In this document: one piece after another, positions 9,775-17,907 of the stretch | Numbering within the stretch: position 1 is the first letter of the stretch | Layout of the letters: the number at the start of each line of letters is the position of its first letter | Assembly: GCF_024124375.1 (NCBI RefSeq) | Contig: NZ_JAMXRZ010000004.1 | Location: 1-64,000 of the forward strand | Origin: Klenkia sp. PcliD-1-E | GTDB lineage: Bacteria; Actinomycetota; Actinomycetes; Mycobacteriales; Geodermatophilaceae | DNA: 64,000 nucleotides | Direction: 5' to 3' | The notes under the pieces: generated by a model | What the model was told of the DNA's origin: nothing | Database searches by the model: none | The model's input: only the letters and a program-made list of their open reading frames with translations | Translations under genes and position numbers: made by a program

Positions 9775-9999
9775 TCACTTCTTGAGCTGCGCGTAGACCT
9801 CCTTGCACGGCTCGCACACCGGGCTGCCCGGCTTGGGGCTCTTGGTGACGGGGAAGACCTCGCCGCACAGCGCCTCGACCAGGGTGCCCATGACGGCGCT
9901 CTCGGCGATCTGGTTCTTCTTCACGTAGTGGAAGACCTCCGGCGGCTGCGAGGTGGTGTTCTCGCGGACGTCCGGGCGCTCCAGGATCTCGGTGCTCAC
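9775..9999 (-). CDS. DUF3039 family protein
   Basis: A 74-residue protein starting VSTEILERPDV and containing HYVKKNQIAESAVMG, ALCGEVFPVTKSPKPG and CEPCKEVYAQLKK. The single Cys plus CxxC arrangement suggests a small metal-binding module. The family is widespread and uncharacterised in actinobacteria. The GTG start overlaps the stop of the DUF3099 gene (GTGA), so the pair is translationally coupled. Confidence 0.92.
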   Translation of the reverse strand: MSTEILERPDVRENTTSQPPEVFHYVKKNQIAESAVMGTLVEALCGEVFPVTKSPKPGSPVCEPCKEVYAQLKK

Positions 10000-10340
10000 G
10001 GCTCCGAGTCTATGACCCGCCCGGCGCTCGGCCGGGCCTCGAGGATCCGGTCGGGAGCGGGGACCTGGTACCGGTTGACGTCGATCTTCTTCTTCGGCGG
10101 CCGGTCGTTGGCCATGACCACCGCGATCCACGGCAGCACGGTGCCGAGGACGGCGAAGATCGCCATCAGCCACAGGGTCTGGTAGAAGACCGCCGCGAGC
10201 ATCACGCTCACGATGCGGATCATCATCGTGATCACGTACCGCTTCTTGCGGGCAGCGTGCTGGTCACCCAGGCTCGGCTGCGCCTCCGTGATGAGCACCG
10301 GTTCGTTGCGGGTCTCCCGGTTCGTGGTCACACGGCCCAT
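9996..10340 (-). CDS. DUF3099 family membrane protein
   Basis: A 114-residue protein. A cytoplasmic N-terminus (LITEAQPSLGDQHAARKKRY) is followed by two adjoining transmembrane segments, IRIVSVMLAAVFYQTLWLMA and IFAVLGTVLPWIAVVMA. The tail NDRPPKKKIDVNRYQVPAP is typical of the family. It heads a two-gene unit with DUF3039. A GTG three codons inside is an alternative start. Function is unknown. Confidence 0.92.
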   Translation of the reverse strand: MGRVTTNRETRNEPVLITEAQPSLGDQHAARKKRYVITMMIRIVSVMLAAVFYQTLWLMAIFAVLGTVLPWIAVVMANDRPPKKKIDVNRYQVPAPDRILEARPSAGRVIDSEP

Positions 10341-10389
10341 CGTGCCACCGCTGCGGGCACCCTCGCCCGCCGTGGCGGGAAATCCCGTT

Positions 10390-10887
10390 TCAGCTGGTCT
10401 TCTCCGCCTTCGCCGCGGCCTTGGCGTCCTGCTTGAAGGCGCGCACCTCGGCCAGGCTGGTCGGGTCGACCACGTCGGCGACCGAGCGGCGGGCGCCGTC
10501 GGTGCCGTAGTCGCCGGCCGCCTCCCGCCACCCGGGCGGGGTGACGCCGTACTGCTTGCCCAGCAGGGCGACCAGGATCTTCGCCTTCTGCGCCCCGAAG
10601 CCGGGCAGCTCCCCCACCCGCCCGAGCAGGGTGGCGCCGTCGGGAACGTCGGCCCAGAGGTTCTCCGCGCGGCCGTCGTACCGCTCGACCAGCAGCCGGC
10701 ACACCGCCTGGGTCCGCTCGGCCATGGAGCCCGGGTAGCGGTGCACCGCCGGCGGCCCGGTGAAGGCGGCCTTGAGCACCTCGGGGTCGGCCTGGGCGAT
10801 GGCGGGTGCCGACAGGGTGTCGGTGCCGAGCCGCTGCGCCAGGAGGGCGGGGCCCGCGAAGGCGCGCTCCATGGGGAACTGCTGGTC
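10390..10887 (-). pseudogene. HhH-GPD base-excision DNA repair protein, 5' end lost at an insertion junction
   Basis: The frame reads DQQFPMERAFAGPALLAQ, PAVHRYPGSMAERTQAV, ELPGFGAQKAKILVALLGKQYG (helix-hairpin-helix) and PPGWREAAGDYGTDG to a normal C-terminus. Intact actinobacterial relatives are about 190-200 residues and start some 38 residues earlier, with a segment ending ALLVGMLLDQQ. Here that segment is absent and the sequence beyond 10,887 is unrelated DNA leading to a serine recombinase. The first Met left is at 10,872, which would give a 160-residue product. The remnant keeps the HhH motif but probably not a full fold. The junction defines the left end of the island. Confidence 0.75.
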
Positions 10888-10895
10888 ACAGCATG
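10880..10895. other. Inferred attachment junction (left end) of the serine-recombinase element
   Basis: On the minus strand the repair gene is recognisable through GACCAGCAG (10,887-10,879) and then diverges. The next element bases, ACATGCTGT, partly mimic the expected ATGCTGCTG codons. Serine recombinases cross over at a two-base core with little flanking identity, which fits. The exact core cannot be fixed without the empty site or the right end. Confidence 0.5.
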
Positions 10896-11010
10896 TTCGG
10901 TGGGCAGGACCTCGGAGGGCCACGTCAGTGGGATCACTCCTCCGCAACCTGGGGCGGACATGGGACGAGTCGACCACGGCGCGATCTTCCGAAAGGGCGC
11001 CGGGACGTTG

Positions 11011-12585
11011 ATGAACGAACGCCAGGCCGAGCAACTGGCCGCGCGGACCCTGCGCCTCGGCGCGTACGAACGGATTAGCGACGACCAGGAGGACGAGCTC
11101 ACCGGGGACCGGGGCGCCGGCGTCTCCCGGCAACGCGAGGCGCTCGAGCTCCTGTGTCAGATGCTGACCAGCTCGGGACCGTCCACCTGGACCGTCCACC
11201 AGCACTACACGGACAACGACATCAGCGCGTTCAAGGACGTCGTAAGACCCGACTTTGAACGACTGCTCGACGACCTCGCTAACGGTGTCGTCGAGGGCAT
11301 CGTCGTCTACGACCTCGACCGGCTCGCTCGACGACCGAAAGACCTGGAACGGGTCATCGACATCTTCGACGCCGCCGGGAAGTCCGGACGGCGGCTCTGG
11401 TTCGCCACCGTCCACGACAAGATCGACCTCTCCAGCCCTGACGGTCTCACCCTTGCCCGCGTCATGGTTGCGTTCGCGAATAAGTCCAGCCGGGACACCG
11501 CACGCCGGGTCGCAGCGAAGCACAAGGCCACTGCCCTCACCGGCCGACCCGTCGGCGGCACCCGGCCCTTCGGGTGGCGCTGGACCGACGGAAGCGAGCC
11601 ACTGACCCTGCAGGACGGCCGCGTCGTACCCGCCGGCCACCGCCAGCACGTAGTCGACGAGGAGGAGAGGGCCATCATCCAGGGAGCCGCCTCCGACATC
11701 CTGCTAGGGGTCTCGCTCAACACCATCTGCCGAGACCTCAACGAGCGGGGCATCCGCACCACGCGAGGCAACCAGTGGCGTCCTGGGCCGCTCCGGCTCC
11801 TGCTCGAGAGCCCGCGGCTGGCCGGGTACCGGGTGCACAAGGGCACGTTCCTGCCCGATCGCACGGGAACCGGCTTCGTACGCGGTGGGTGGGATCCCAT
11901 CCTGGACGAGGACGTGTGGCAGCAGGTCCACGACACGTTGCGGAGGCGCTCGGCCCGGACAGCGCGGGCCGACGCGAACCGTCGTTACCTGCTCTCGGGC
12001 ATTCTGCGGTGCTCGGAGTGCTTGGGACCGATGAGGGGCAACGCCCGCAAGGATCTCGGACACTTCTACGCCTGCCAGATTCGCGGTGGGCAGGGTGGCC
12101 AGGCAGGCTGCGGAAAGGTGTCCTGCTCGGGACCGCCGGCCGACGAACTGATCAGGCAGGCGGTGAAGGCCCGCATGCCGCCCAGCTCGATCGAGGCGCC
12201 TGTGGCGCCATGGCCTCGCACCGACGAGCTGGCGGACCTCAAGACGACGATTGCCGGCCTGGTCCCCGAGCTCACCGAGTCTAGCGGCGACGCCAGGCGC
12301 CTCCTGAGCGCGCAGTTCACCAAGCTCTCCGAACTGATTGAGAAGCTGCATGCCGAGCGTGCAACGTGGCTCGACGGGCAACGTCACCGCGTCCGCCACG
12401 CATCCGTCGGACCGGAGCAGTTCAATGCGCTGACGGTGGAGAAGCAGCGCCTCTACGTCCGCGGCGAGATCAGCGCGATCATCGTCCGACCCGCCGACCG
12501 GAAGATGAACCGCTTCGACTACACCCGTCTCTCAGTCGTCTGGAAGGAAGGCCCGGACGCGGGCGCCGCCTCGGCGATCGCCTGA
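11011..12585 (+). CDS. Large serine recombinase (integrase)
   Basis: A 524-residue site-specific recombinase that catalyses integration and excision. The resolvase-like N-terminal domain has GAYERISDD with the likely nucleophile Ser23, then VVYDLDRLARRPKDLERV and AFANKSSRDTARRVAAKHK. A recombinase domain follows with GGTRPFGWRW, LNERGIRTTRGNQWRPG and SPRLAGYRVHKG. A zinc ribbon starts LRCSECLGPMRG and ends in a later Cys. The C-terminal coiled-coil region contains FTKLSELIEKLHAERATW. It reads away from the disrupted repair gene, the usual layout next to an attachment site. ATG 11011 is chosen; ATG 10,960 in the same frame is an alternative. Confidence 0.93.
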   Translation: MNERQAEQLAARTLRLGAYERISDDQEDELTGDRGAGVSRQREALELLCQMLTSSGPSTWTVHQHYTDNDISAFKDVVRPDFERLLDDLANGVVEGIVVYDLDRLARRPKDLERVIDIFDAAGKSGRRLWFATVHDKIDLSSPDGLTLARVMVAFANKSSRDTARRVAAKHKATALTGRPVGGTRPFGWRWTDGSEPLTLQDGRVVPAGHRQHVVDEEERAIIQGAASDILLGVSLNTICRDLNERGIRTTRGNQWRPGPLRLLLESPRLAGYRVHKGTFLPDRTGTGFVRGGWDPILDEDVWQQVHDTLRRRSARTARADANRRYLLSGILRCSECLGPMRGNARKDLGHFYACQIRGGQGGQAGCGKVSCSGPPADELIRQAVKARMPPSSIEAPVAPWPRTDELADLKTTIAGLVPELTESSGDARRLLSAQFTKLSELIEKLHAERATWLDGQRHRVRHASVGPEQFNALTVEKQRLYVRGEISAIIVRPADRKMNRFDYTRLSVVWKEGPDAGAASAIA

Positions 12586-12919
12586 GCGTCGAGCAGCGGT
12601 CGCAACCTCCGCCATCGATCAGCCGTCATGCGAGGTGCCGACTCAAGGAGACGCACGACTGCTTCCGCGGCAGATACCTGTCGATGGGACAGACGAAGCT
12701 CATCACGACGTGGGGAAAGCCCGACCGCAGGTGTCACCATGCCCGTAACTGGTCTCTCCGGGCTCGCAGAACTGTCACGGAGGTCCCCCGTCGCCACCCG
12801 GGAACGTCTGCGCCTTACAGGGCCAGCTGCGCGAGGAACACGCAAGGGCGTCGCCACACCGCGGCATGGGGCGGCCAGCATCAGCTGCGCAGACGAAGGA
12901 GCCACGGCCGATGGTGGTG

Positions 12920-12966
12920 AGCCTTCCAAGCTGGCCATGCCGGTTCGATCCCGGTCACCCGCTCCA
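12920..12966 (+). pseudogene. 3' fragment of tRNA-Gly(TCC), probable attachment-site scar
   Basis: The sequence has AGC, a seven-base anticodon loop CTTCCAA (anticodon TCC), the stem half GCTGG, a T-arm (CCGG TTCGATC CCGG), the acceptor half CACCCGC, then T and encoded CCA. The matching acceptor 5' half (GCGGGTG) and D-arm are missing upstream, so the tRNA is not functional. Break at the anticodon stem-loop is typical of a tyrosine-recombinase attachment site in a tRNA gene. Confidence 0.72.
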
Positions 12967-13508
12967 CGCAAAACGGCAGGTCAGATGCCGACTCGTGCTA
13001 CTCGGAACTCGCCGGCGACCCTCACCAATTGACCGTAGTTCCCCCTGACAGACCGGCATTTTCCGCCCGTTAGGTCATGGATTGGTCACGGCAGGGTGAC
13101 ATCCGCGCAGCTCGGCGGGGGTGTTTCGGATGTCCGGCCATGACCGCTGCGTGACCTGGGCCAGTCCCGGTGCGGCAAGCCGCACGAGTTGGTCCGGGCC
13201 GTACTTCCTGAGGGCTCGAGCCAGAGGCATTGGCTCGCAGGACGACATCGACGCAGAAGACGATAGCGAGACTGTTGGGGTGCCCCGGTAGAGCTCACGT
13301 TCGTGACGAGCGGCGGCCGCGGCGGGACCAGTAATGGCGCCGATGGCTCTGCTGGTCGACCGGGCTCGGGGATGCAAGGAGGCTGCGGCCCCTTACCCCC
13401 CAGCCTCCGCCGCGATGTCCGGCGGTGTCCGTGGGCAGGCTGTTCGCCCTGGTCAGCGCGGTTCGGCGTTCGCGGGTGTACGTATCCGACGGCCCGCATC
13501 CGGACCGC

Positions 13509-13532
13509 GTTGCTACACCGGTTGCTACACCA
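13509..13532 (+). repeat. Tandem 12-mer repeat (GTTGCTACACCG/A)
   Basis: Two adjoining copies differ only in the last base. They lie 15 bases before the 3' end of the RelE gene, in the non-coding stretch. Short direct repeats like this can be arm-type integrase or regulator sites, but nothing here proves a role. Confidence 0.5.
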
Positions 13533-13546
13533 GCGGTCCCCAACAG

Positions 13547-13807
13547 CTATCTGTCGTAGACCTCCCGGCGGTGCCCTGCTCGCACGACGGTCACCACGAG
13601 CGTCTCGTCGAGGACGTCGTAGATCACGCGGTAGTCGCCCACCCGGATGCGCCAGGCCGTCTGCTCCCCCACCAGCTTCGTCGCACCTGCCGGCCGCGGA
13701 TCCTCTGCCAGGCCGTCGATGGCCGCGATCAGCCGGAGGCGCACCGGTCGGTCGAGCTTGCGCAGCTGCCGCGCAGCTCCGGCGGTGAACTCGACGAGGT
13801 AGGTCAC
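13547..13807 (-). CDS. relE: RelE/ParE family toxin
   Basis: An 86-residue mRNA-interferase-type toxin of the RelE superfamily: FTAGAARQLRKLDRPVRLRL, the central GEQTAWRIRVGDYRVIYDV and the terminal AGHRREVYDR. In the RelE group such proteins cleave mRNA on the ribosome when freed from the antitoxin. Its GTG start overlaps the antitoxin stop (GTGA), the usual coupled antitoxin-first order. It lies near the left end of the accessory region, where it would favour retention of the element. Confidence 0.93.
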   Translation of the reverse strand: MTYLVEFTAGAARQLRKLDRPVRLRLIAAIDGLAEDPRPAGATKLVGEQTAWRIRVGDYRVIYDVLDETLVVTVVRAGHRREVYDR

Positions 13808-14067
13808 CCGGCGAGTTCATCACGCACCTGGGCCAGCGACACCCGCTCCCCGGCGTCCTCAGCCTTCGCGGCCCGGTAGGCCGCGACGTCCTGCGCCATC
13901 TCCAGCGCCTCGAGCGCCTCCAGGTCCGCTACGCCGACGACCACGGCAGCCAGCTTGCCGTTGCGGGTCACCCCGATCCGCTCCCCGCCGTACATCGCCC
14001 GGCCCAGCACGTCGGACAGCTGACCGCGCAACTCGCGGGTGGTGACCTCACCGGAGATGGTATCCAT
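13804..14067 (-). CDS. Phd/YefM family antitoxin
   Basis: An 87-residue antitoxin beginning MDTISGEVTTRELRGQLSDV, followed by GGERIGVTRNGKLAAVVVGV, the typical Phd/YefM DNA-binding fold. The C-terminal half is acidic and helical (DLEALEALEMAQDVAAYR) and would wrap the toxin. It precedes and overlaps relE. A 14-base perfect palindrome sits 27 bases upstream of its ATG, in place for autoregulation by the toxin-antitoxin complex. Confidence 0.92.
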   Translation of the reverse strand: MDTISGEVTTRELRGQLSDVLGRAMYGGERIGVTRNGKLAAVVVGVADLEALEALEMAQDVAAYRAAKAEDAGERVSLAQVRDELAG

Positions 14068-14093
14068 GGTCGAAGAGTACAACGCAAGATGCA

Positions 14094-14107
14094 ACTGTGT
14101 ACACAGT
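14094..14107. promoter_or_regulatory. Perfect palindrome ACTGTGTACACAGT, likely toxin-antitoxin operator
   Basis: The 14-base perfect inverted repeat lies upstream of the antitoxin start at 14,067. A TACTCT -10-like hexamer falls between it and the ATG, so the palindrome would overlap the -35 region and block polymerase when occupied. Phd/YefM antitoxins bind such palindromes. Confidence 0.6.
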
Positions 14108-14260
14108 CGACACGGATGAGCCTCCATGGCGGATCTCCCCGCACCGCAGACCGAAGCTCCCTGGTCCGCGCGGCAGTCGCACGCCTCGTCCGACGAGCCC
14201 GGCGTGGAACACAGCCCGAGCACCCGCCACCCACCGCATTGTCCGTGCATGGATGACCCC

Positions 14261-15415
14261 TCACAGCGCCTTCGCGACGAGCTCCTTCATGATCTCGTTC
14301 GTACCGCCGTAGATCTTCTGGACCCGGGCGGCGGCGTACATGCGGGCGATGGGGTACTCGGTCATGAAGCCGTAGCCGCCGAAGACCTGCAGGCACCGGT
14401 CGACGACCTTGCCTTGTGCGTCGGTGCACCAGAACTTGGCCAGCGAGGCTGCGGCCGCGTCCAGTCCCCCGGCCATGTGCCGGGTGATGAGGGAGTCCAC
14501 CAGGGTGCGGGCGGCCAGCGCGTCGGCGGCGCACTCGGCGAGGACGAACCGGGTGTTCTGGAAGGACATCAGGTCGGCACCGAAGGCCTCGCGCTCGCGT
14601 GCGTACCGCGCGGTCTCGCGGACGGCGGCTTCGCAGGTCGCGGCGGCGCTGACCGCGATGATCAGCCGCTCCTGCGGGAGCTGCTGCATGAGCTGCACGA
14701 AGCCCTGCCCCTCGGCCGGGCCGAGGAGGTTGGCGACCGGCACCCGCATGTCGACGAAGGACAGCTCGCGGGTGTCCTGGCCGTGCATGCCGATCTTCTG
14801 CAGCACCCGGCCGCGGGAGAAGCCGGGCAGGTCCGCAGTCTCGACGACGACGAGGGACAGTCCGCGGCCGCCGGGCTCGTCCCCGGTGCGGGCCACCACG
14901 ATGAGCAGGTCGCAGTGCGTGCCGTTGGAGATGAACGTCTTGGACCCGTTGATGACGTAGTCGTCGCCGTCGCGGACGGCTCGGGTGCGCACCCGCTGCA
15001 GGTCCGAGCCGGTGGTCGGCTCGGTCATCGCGATGGCTCCGACGAGCTCGCCGGAGGCCATGCCGGGCAGCCACCGCTGCTTCTGCTCCCCGCTGCCGAA
15101 GGCGTTGAGGTAGTGGGCGACGATCGTGCTGTGCACGCTGTTGGCCCAGGCGTCGTCACCGACCATCGCCTGCTCGATGGCGATGACGGCCTCGTGCGCG
15201 AAGGTGCCGCCGCCCCCGCCGTACTGCTCGGGGATGCTGACGCAGAGCAGCCCGGCGGCGCCGGCGGCGCGCCAGAACTCCCGGTCCACGGCGTGCTGGT
15301 CGGCCCACCGTTCGTGGTGGGGCACCGACTCCTTGGCCAAGAAGGTGCGGGCGAGGTCGCGCAGGTCGTCGTGCTCGTCGGTCATCCAGGGTGAGCGGTG
15401 GTCGTCGAGGATCAC
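14261..15415 (-). CDS. Acyl-CoA dehydrogenase
   Basis: A 384-residue FAD enzyme for alpha,beta-desaturation of an acyl-CoA. The N-terminal domain has CVSIPEQYGGGGGTFAHE. The mid-domain has AIAMTEPTTGSDLQRVRT and YVINGSKTFISNGTHCDLL. The C-terminal domain includes RETARYAREREAFGADLMSF, VFGGYGFMTEYPIARMYAAA and the catalytic-Glu segment IYGGTNEIMKEL. It is the last gene of block A (CaiB, thiolase, ligase, hydratase, dehydrogenase), so it likely performs the first oxidation of that beta-oxidation set. The start is GTG. Substrate chain length cannot be read. Confidence 0.93.
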   Translation of the reverse strand: MILDDHRSPWMTDEHDDLRDLARTFLAKESVPHHERWADQHAVDREFWRAAGAAGLLCVSIPEQYGGGGGTFAHEAVIAIEQAMVGDDAWANSVHSTIVAHYLNAFGSGEQKQRWLPGMASGELVGAIAMTEPTTGSDLQRVRTRAVRDGDDYVINGSKTFISNGTHCDLLIVVARTGDEPGGRGLSLVVVETADLPGFSRGRVLQKIGMHGQDTRELSFVDMRVPVANLLGPAEGQGFVQLMQQLPQERLIIAVSAAATCEAAVRETARYAREREAFGADLMSFQNTRFVLAECAADALAARTLVDSLITRHMAGGLDAAAASLAKFWCTDAQGKVVDRCLQVFGGYGFMTEYPIARMYAAARVQKIYGGTNEIMKELVAKAL

Positions 15416-15425
15416 GGGTGGGCTC

Positions 15426-16202
15426 CTATCGGCCGGTGAAGGTGGGGCGGCGGCGCTCGGTGAAGGCGGCGACGCCTTCCTGGGCGTCGGAGGTGGCGAG
15501 GGCGAGCAGGAAGTTGCGGCGCTCGTGCGCGATGCCCTGCCGTAGCGGGGTGTCGTGGGCGGCGCGCGCGGCGTCGGCGGCGAGGGCGACGGCGCGGGGG
15601 GCGTTCGCGGCGATCTGCTCGGCGAGCTCGACGGCGCGGGAGAGGACCTCGTCGTCCGGGACGAGCTCGGCGACCAGGCCGGCGTCGTAGGCGTAGCCGG
15701 CGTCGACCGGGGCGCCGGTCAGCAGGAGCCGCATCGCCTTGGCCTTGCCGATGGCGTGCACCAGGCGCTGGGTGCCACCGGCTCCGGGGATGACCCCCAG
15801 CCGCACCTCGGGCAGGCCGAACTGCGCACCGGTGCCGGCCACGGCGGTGTCGCAGGCGAGCAGGAGCTCGCACCCTCCGCCCAGGGCAAGACCGCGGACG
15901 GCGGCGACGACGGGCTTCGGTGAGGTGGTGATGGCGTCGAAGAGCCGGTCGAAGGGCAGAGGGTCGGTGGCCGCCGCCCCGAGCATCCGGGGGATCTCGG
16001 AGATGTCGGCGCCGACGCAGAACGCCGTGGCTGAACCGGTGAGGACGACGGCGCCCACGGTGTCGTCGTCGGATTCGGCGGACAGGTGCTCGGTGAGCTG
16101 CTGGACGAGCTCGGCGCTCAGCGCGTTGTGGGCGGCGGGCCGGTCCAGGGTCAGGATCGCGACGGCGCCGTGCTGCCGGCGGCCGACGACCGTGCCGGTC
16201 AT
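15426..16202 (-). CDS. Enoyl-CoA hydratase/isomerase
   Basis: A 258-residue crotonase-fold protein. It has LDRPAAHNALSAELV, the oxyanion segments TAFCVGADISE and AVRGLALGGGCELLLACD, and the catalytic-loop region FGLPEVRLGVIPGAGGTQRL, whose Glu residues match true hydratases. It would hydrate the enoyl-CoA made by the neighbouring dehydrogenase. Its ATG overlaps the stop of the acyl-CoA ligase gene (ATGA), and the dehydrogenase follows after 10 bases. Confidence 0.92.
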   Translation of the reverse strand: MTGTVVGRRQHGAVAILTLDRPAAHNALSAELVQQLTEHLSAESDDDTVGAVVLTGSATAFCVGADISEIPRMLGAAATDPLPFDRLFDAITTSPKPVVAAVRGLALGGGCELLLACDTAVAGTGAQFGLPEVRLGVIPGAGGTQRLVHAIGKAKAMRLLLTGAPVDAGYAYDAGLVAELVPDDEVLSRAVELAEQIAANAPRAVALAADAARAAHDTPLRQGIAHERRNFLLALATSDAQEGVAAFTERRRPTFTGR

Positions 16203-17896
16203 CGGCCCGATGGCTGGTAGAGGTCGGCGTAGCCGGCGCGGATCCGCTTCTTGTCCAGCTTGCCGACGCTGGTCTTGGGCAGCTCGGTGACCGCCTCGAA
16301 GCGCTCGGGGAGCTGCCACTTGGCGAACGCGGGTGCCAGGTGGGTGTGGATCTCCTCCAGGGTCAGGTGGTCGCCGGGGCGGAGGACGACGAGGACGAAC
16401 GGGCGTTCCTGCCACTGGGGGTGCGCGATGCCCACGACGGCGGCCTCGGCCACGGCCGGGTGGCTGAGCAGCAGGTTCTCCATGTCGATGGAGGAGATCC
16501 ACTCGCCGCCGCTCTTGATGACGTCCTTGAGCCGATCGGTGACCTTGAGGTAGCCGTCGGGGTCGATGCAGCCGACGTCCCCGCTGCGCCACCACCCGTC
16601 CAGGAAGCGGTCCTGGTCGTCGTCGAGCCGGTGGTAGGCCCTGGTGATCCAGGGCCCGCGCAGGCAGATCTCGCCCTGGCTGGTGCCGTCGTGGGGCAGG
16701 TCCTCCCCCTCGGGTCCGACGATCCGGATGTCGACCCCGGTGACGGGCAGGCCCTGCTTGCGCTTGAGGTCCCAGAGGTCCTCCTGGCCCAGCCGCGCGC
16801 GGACGCCGGGCTTGTAGCGGTTCATCGTGACCAGCGGGGTGGTCTCGGTGGCGCCGTAGGCGTGCACGACCTCGGCGCCGGTGAGGTCGGCGAACCCGCG
16901 CATCATCGTCAGCGGCGGTTCTGTCGCCCCCGACATGAGGCGCAGCCGGCTCAGGTCCGGCCTGTCGGCCAGCGTCTGGATGTGCGCCAGCATCGGCAGG
17001 AAGATCGCCGGCGCCCCGTTGGTGATCGTGACGCCCTCGCCGATGATCGCGTCGGTGAGCGGGGCGGTGTCCTCGGCGACGTAGCGGCCGGGCAACACAA
17101 TCTTGTTGGCCATGAGAGTGGCTGCCTGGGGCAGACCCCACGCCTGGCCGTGGAACATCGGCGTGATGAGCATCGTGCAGTCATCCAGCGTCATGCCGAT
17201 GTTGGTGGCAATGGAGTAGGAGTGCAGGACGATCGCGCGGTGGGAGTAGTAGACGCCCTTGGGCCGCCCGGTCGTGCCCGTGGTGTAGCAGGCGCTGTAG
17301 GCCGAGCGCTCGTCGACCTCGGGCCAGTCGATGGTCGGTGCGGCGGCTGCCACCAGCTCCTCGTAGGAGTGCGCCGGGCTGAGTGACGTCTGCACCTCCG
17401 ACAGCGGCCGGTCGGTGAGCACCACCCAGGCGCGCACCGACGGGACGCGGTCGGCGATGGCCTCGGCGACCGGGAGCAGGGTCTCGTCGACGGCGACGAC
17501 GCTGGTGCCGCTGTGATCGATGACGTAGGCGAGGTCCTCGGGCCCCAGTCGCAGGTTGAGCTGGACCATGACCGCGCCCAACCCGGGGATGGACCAGTAG
17601 AGCTCGTAGTGGCGGCGGCTGTTCCAGTCCAGGATGCCTACCTTGTCACCGGGTTCGACGCCGAGGTCGCGCAGCGCGTTCGCACCGCGCTGCACCCGGT
17701 CGTAGGCGTTCGCGTAGGTGTAGCGGTCCCAGCCGCCGTCGGGGGTGCGGTAGACGATCTCCTGATCACCGTGGGTGCGGGCGGCGTGCCGGATCAGGGT
17801 AGTGGTGTTCAGCTGGACGTCGTCGCCCATGGTCGAGGGGTGACCGGTGACGACGCGTCGGGTGCCGGCGGCCGGGATGGGGGTGTCGATCTGCAT
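16199..17896 (-). CDS. Fatty acyl-CoA synthetase (AMP-forming, FadD type)
   Basis: A 565-residue adenylate-forming ligase that activates a carboxylic acid with ATP and CoA. The P-loop-like motif is YTTGTTGRPKGV; later motifs are HAYGATETTPLVTMNRYKPG, WWRSGDVGCIDPDGYLKVTD and RLKDVIKSGGEWISSIDMEN, and the catalytic Lys region reads KTSVGKLDKKRIR. The length is near that of medium/long-chain ligases. It lies between thiolase and hydratase in block A and overlaps the hydratase by four bases. Confidence 0.93.
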   Translation of the reverse strand: MQIDTPIPAAGTRRVVTGHPSTMGDDVQLNTTTLIRHAARTHGDQEIVYRTPDGGWDRYTYANAYDRVQRGANALRDLGVEPGDKVGILDWNSRRHYELYWSIPGLGAVMVQLNLRLGPEDLAYVIDHSGTSVVAVDETLLPVAEAIADRVPSVRAWVVLTDRPLSEVQTSLSPAHSYEELVAAAAPTIDWPEVDERSAYSACYTTGTTGRPKGVYYSHRAIVLHSYSIATNIGMTLDDCTMLITPMFHGQAWGLPQAATLMANKIVLPGRYVAEDTAPLTDAIIGEGVTITNGAPAIFLPMLAHIQTLADRPDLSRLRLMSGATEPPLTMMRGFADLTGAEVVHAYGATETTPLVTMNRYKPGVRARLGQEDLWDLKRKQGLPVTGVDIRIVGPEGEDLPHDGTSQGEICLRGPWITRAYHRLDDDQDRFLDGWWRSGDVGCIDPDGYLKVTDRLKDVIKSGGEWISSIDMENLLLSHPAVAEAAVVGIAHPQWQERPFVLVVLRPGDHLTLEEIHTHLAPAFAKWQLPERFEAVTELPKTSVGKLDKKRIRAGYADLYQPSGR

Positions 17897-17907
17897 GGTG
17901 GGTCCTC

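Larger units (their letters stand above)
12586..13546. other. 961-base non-coding stretch with integration scars
   Basis: No convincing gene was found on either strand; the open frames are arginine- and serine-rich shadows. The stretch holds the tRNA-Gly fragment at 12,920 and a tandem 12-mer at 13,509. A minus-strand frame at 13,075-13,377 ends ALRKYGPDQLVRLAAPG and could be a decayed gene, but no family is recognised. Overall it reads as debris between a recombinase and the toxin-antitoxin pair. Confidence 0.5.

Noticed and set aside
10390-11649. Reading the repair-gene frame as a 419-residue protein through the recombinase gene
   Set aside because: The upstream part is antisense to the serine recombinase and has no family features. 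The frame is open by chance across the junction.
12850-12966. A complete functional tRNA-Gly
   Set aside because: The 5' acceptor strand GCGGGTG and a D-arm are absent upstream; only the 3' part matches.
13075-13377. A 100-residue minus-strand gene
   Set aside because: No recognisable family, poor start context and uneven composition; listed only as possible debris in the non-coding stretch.
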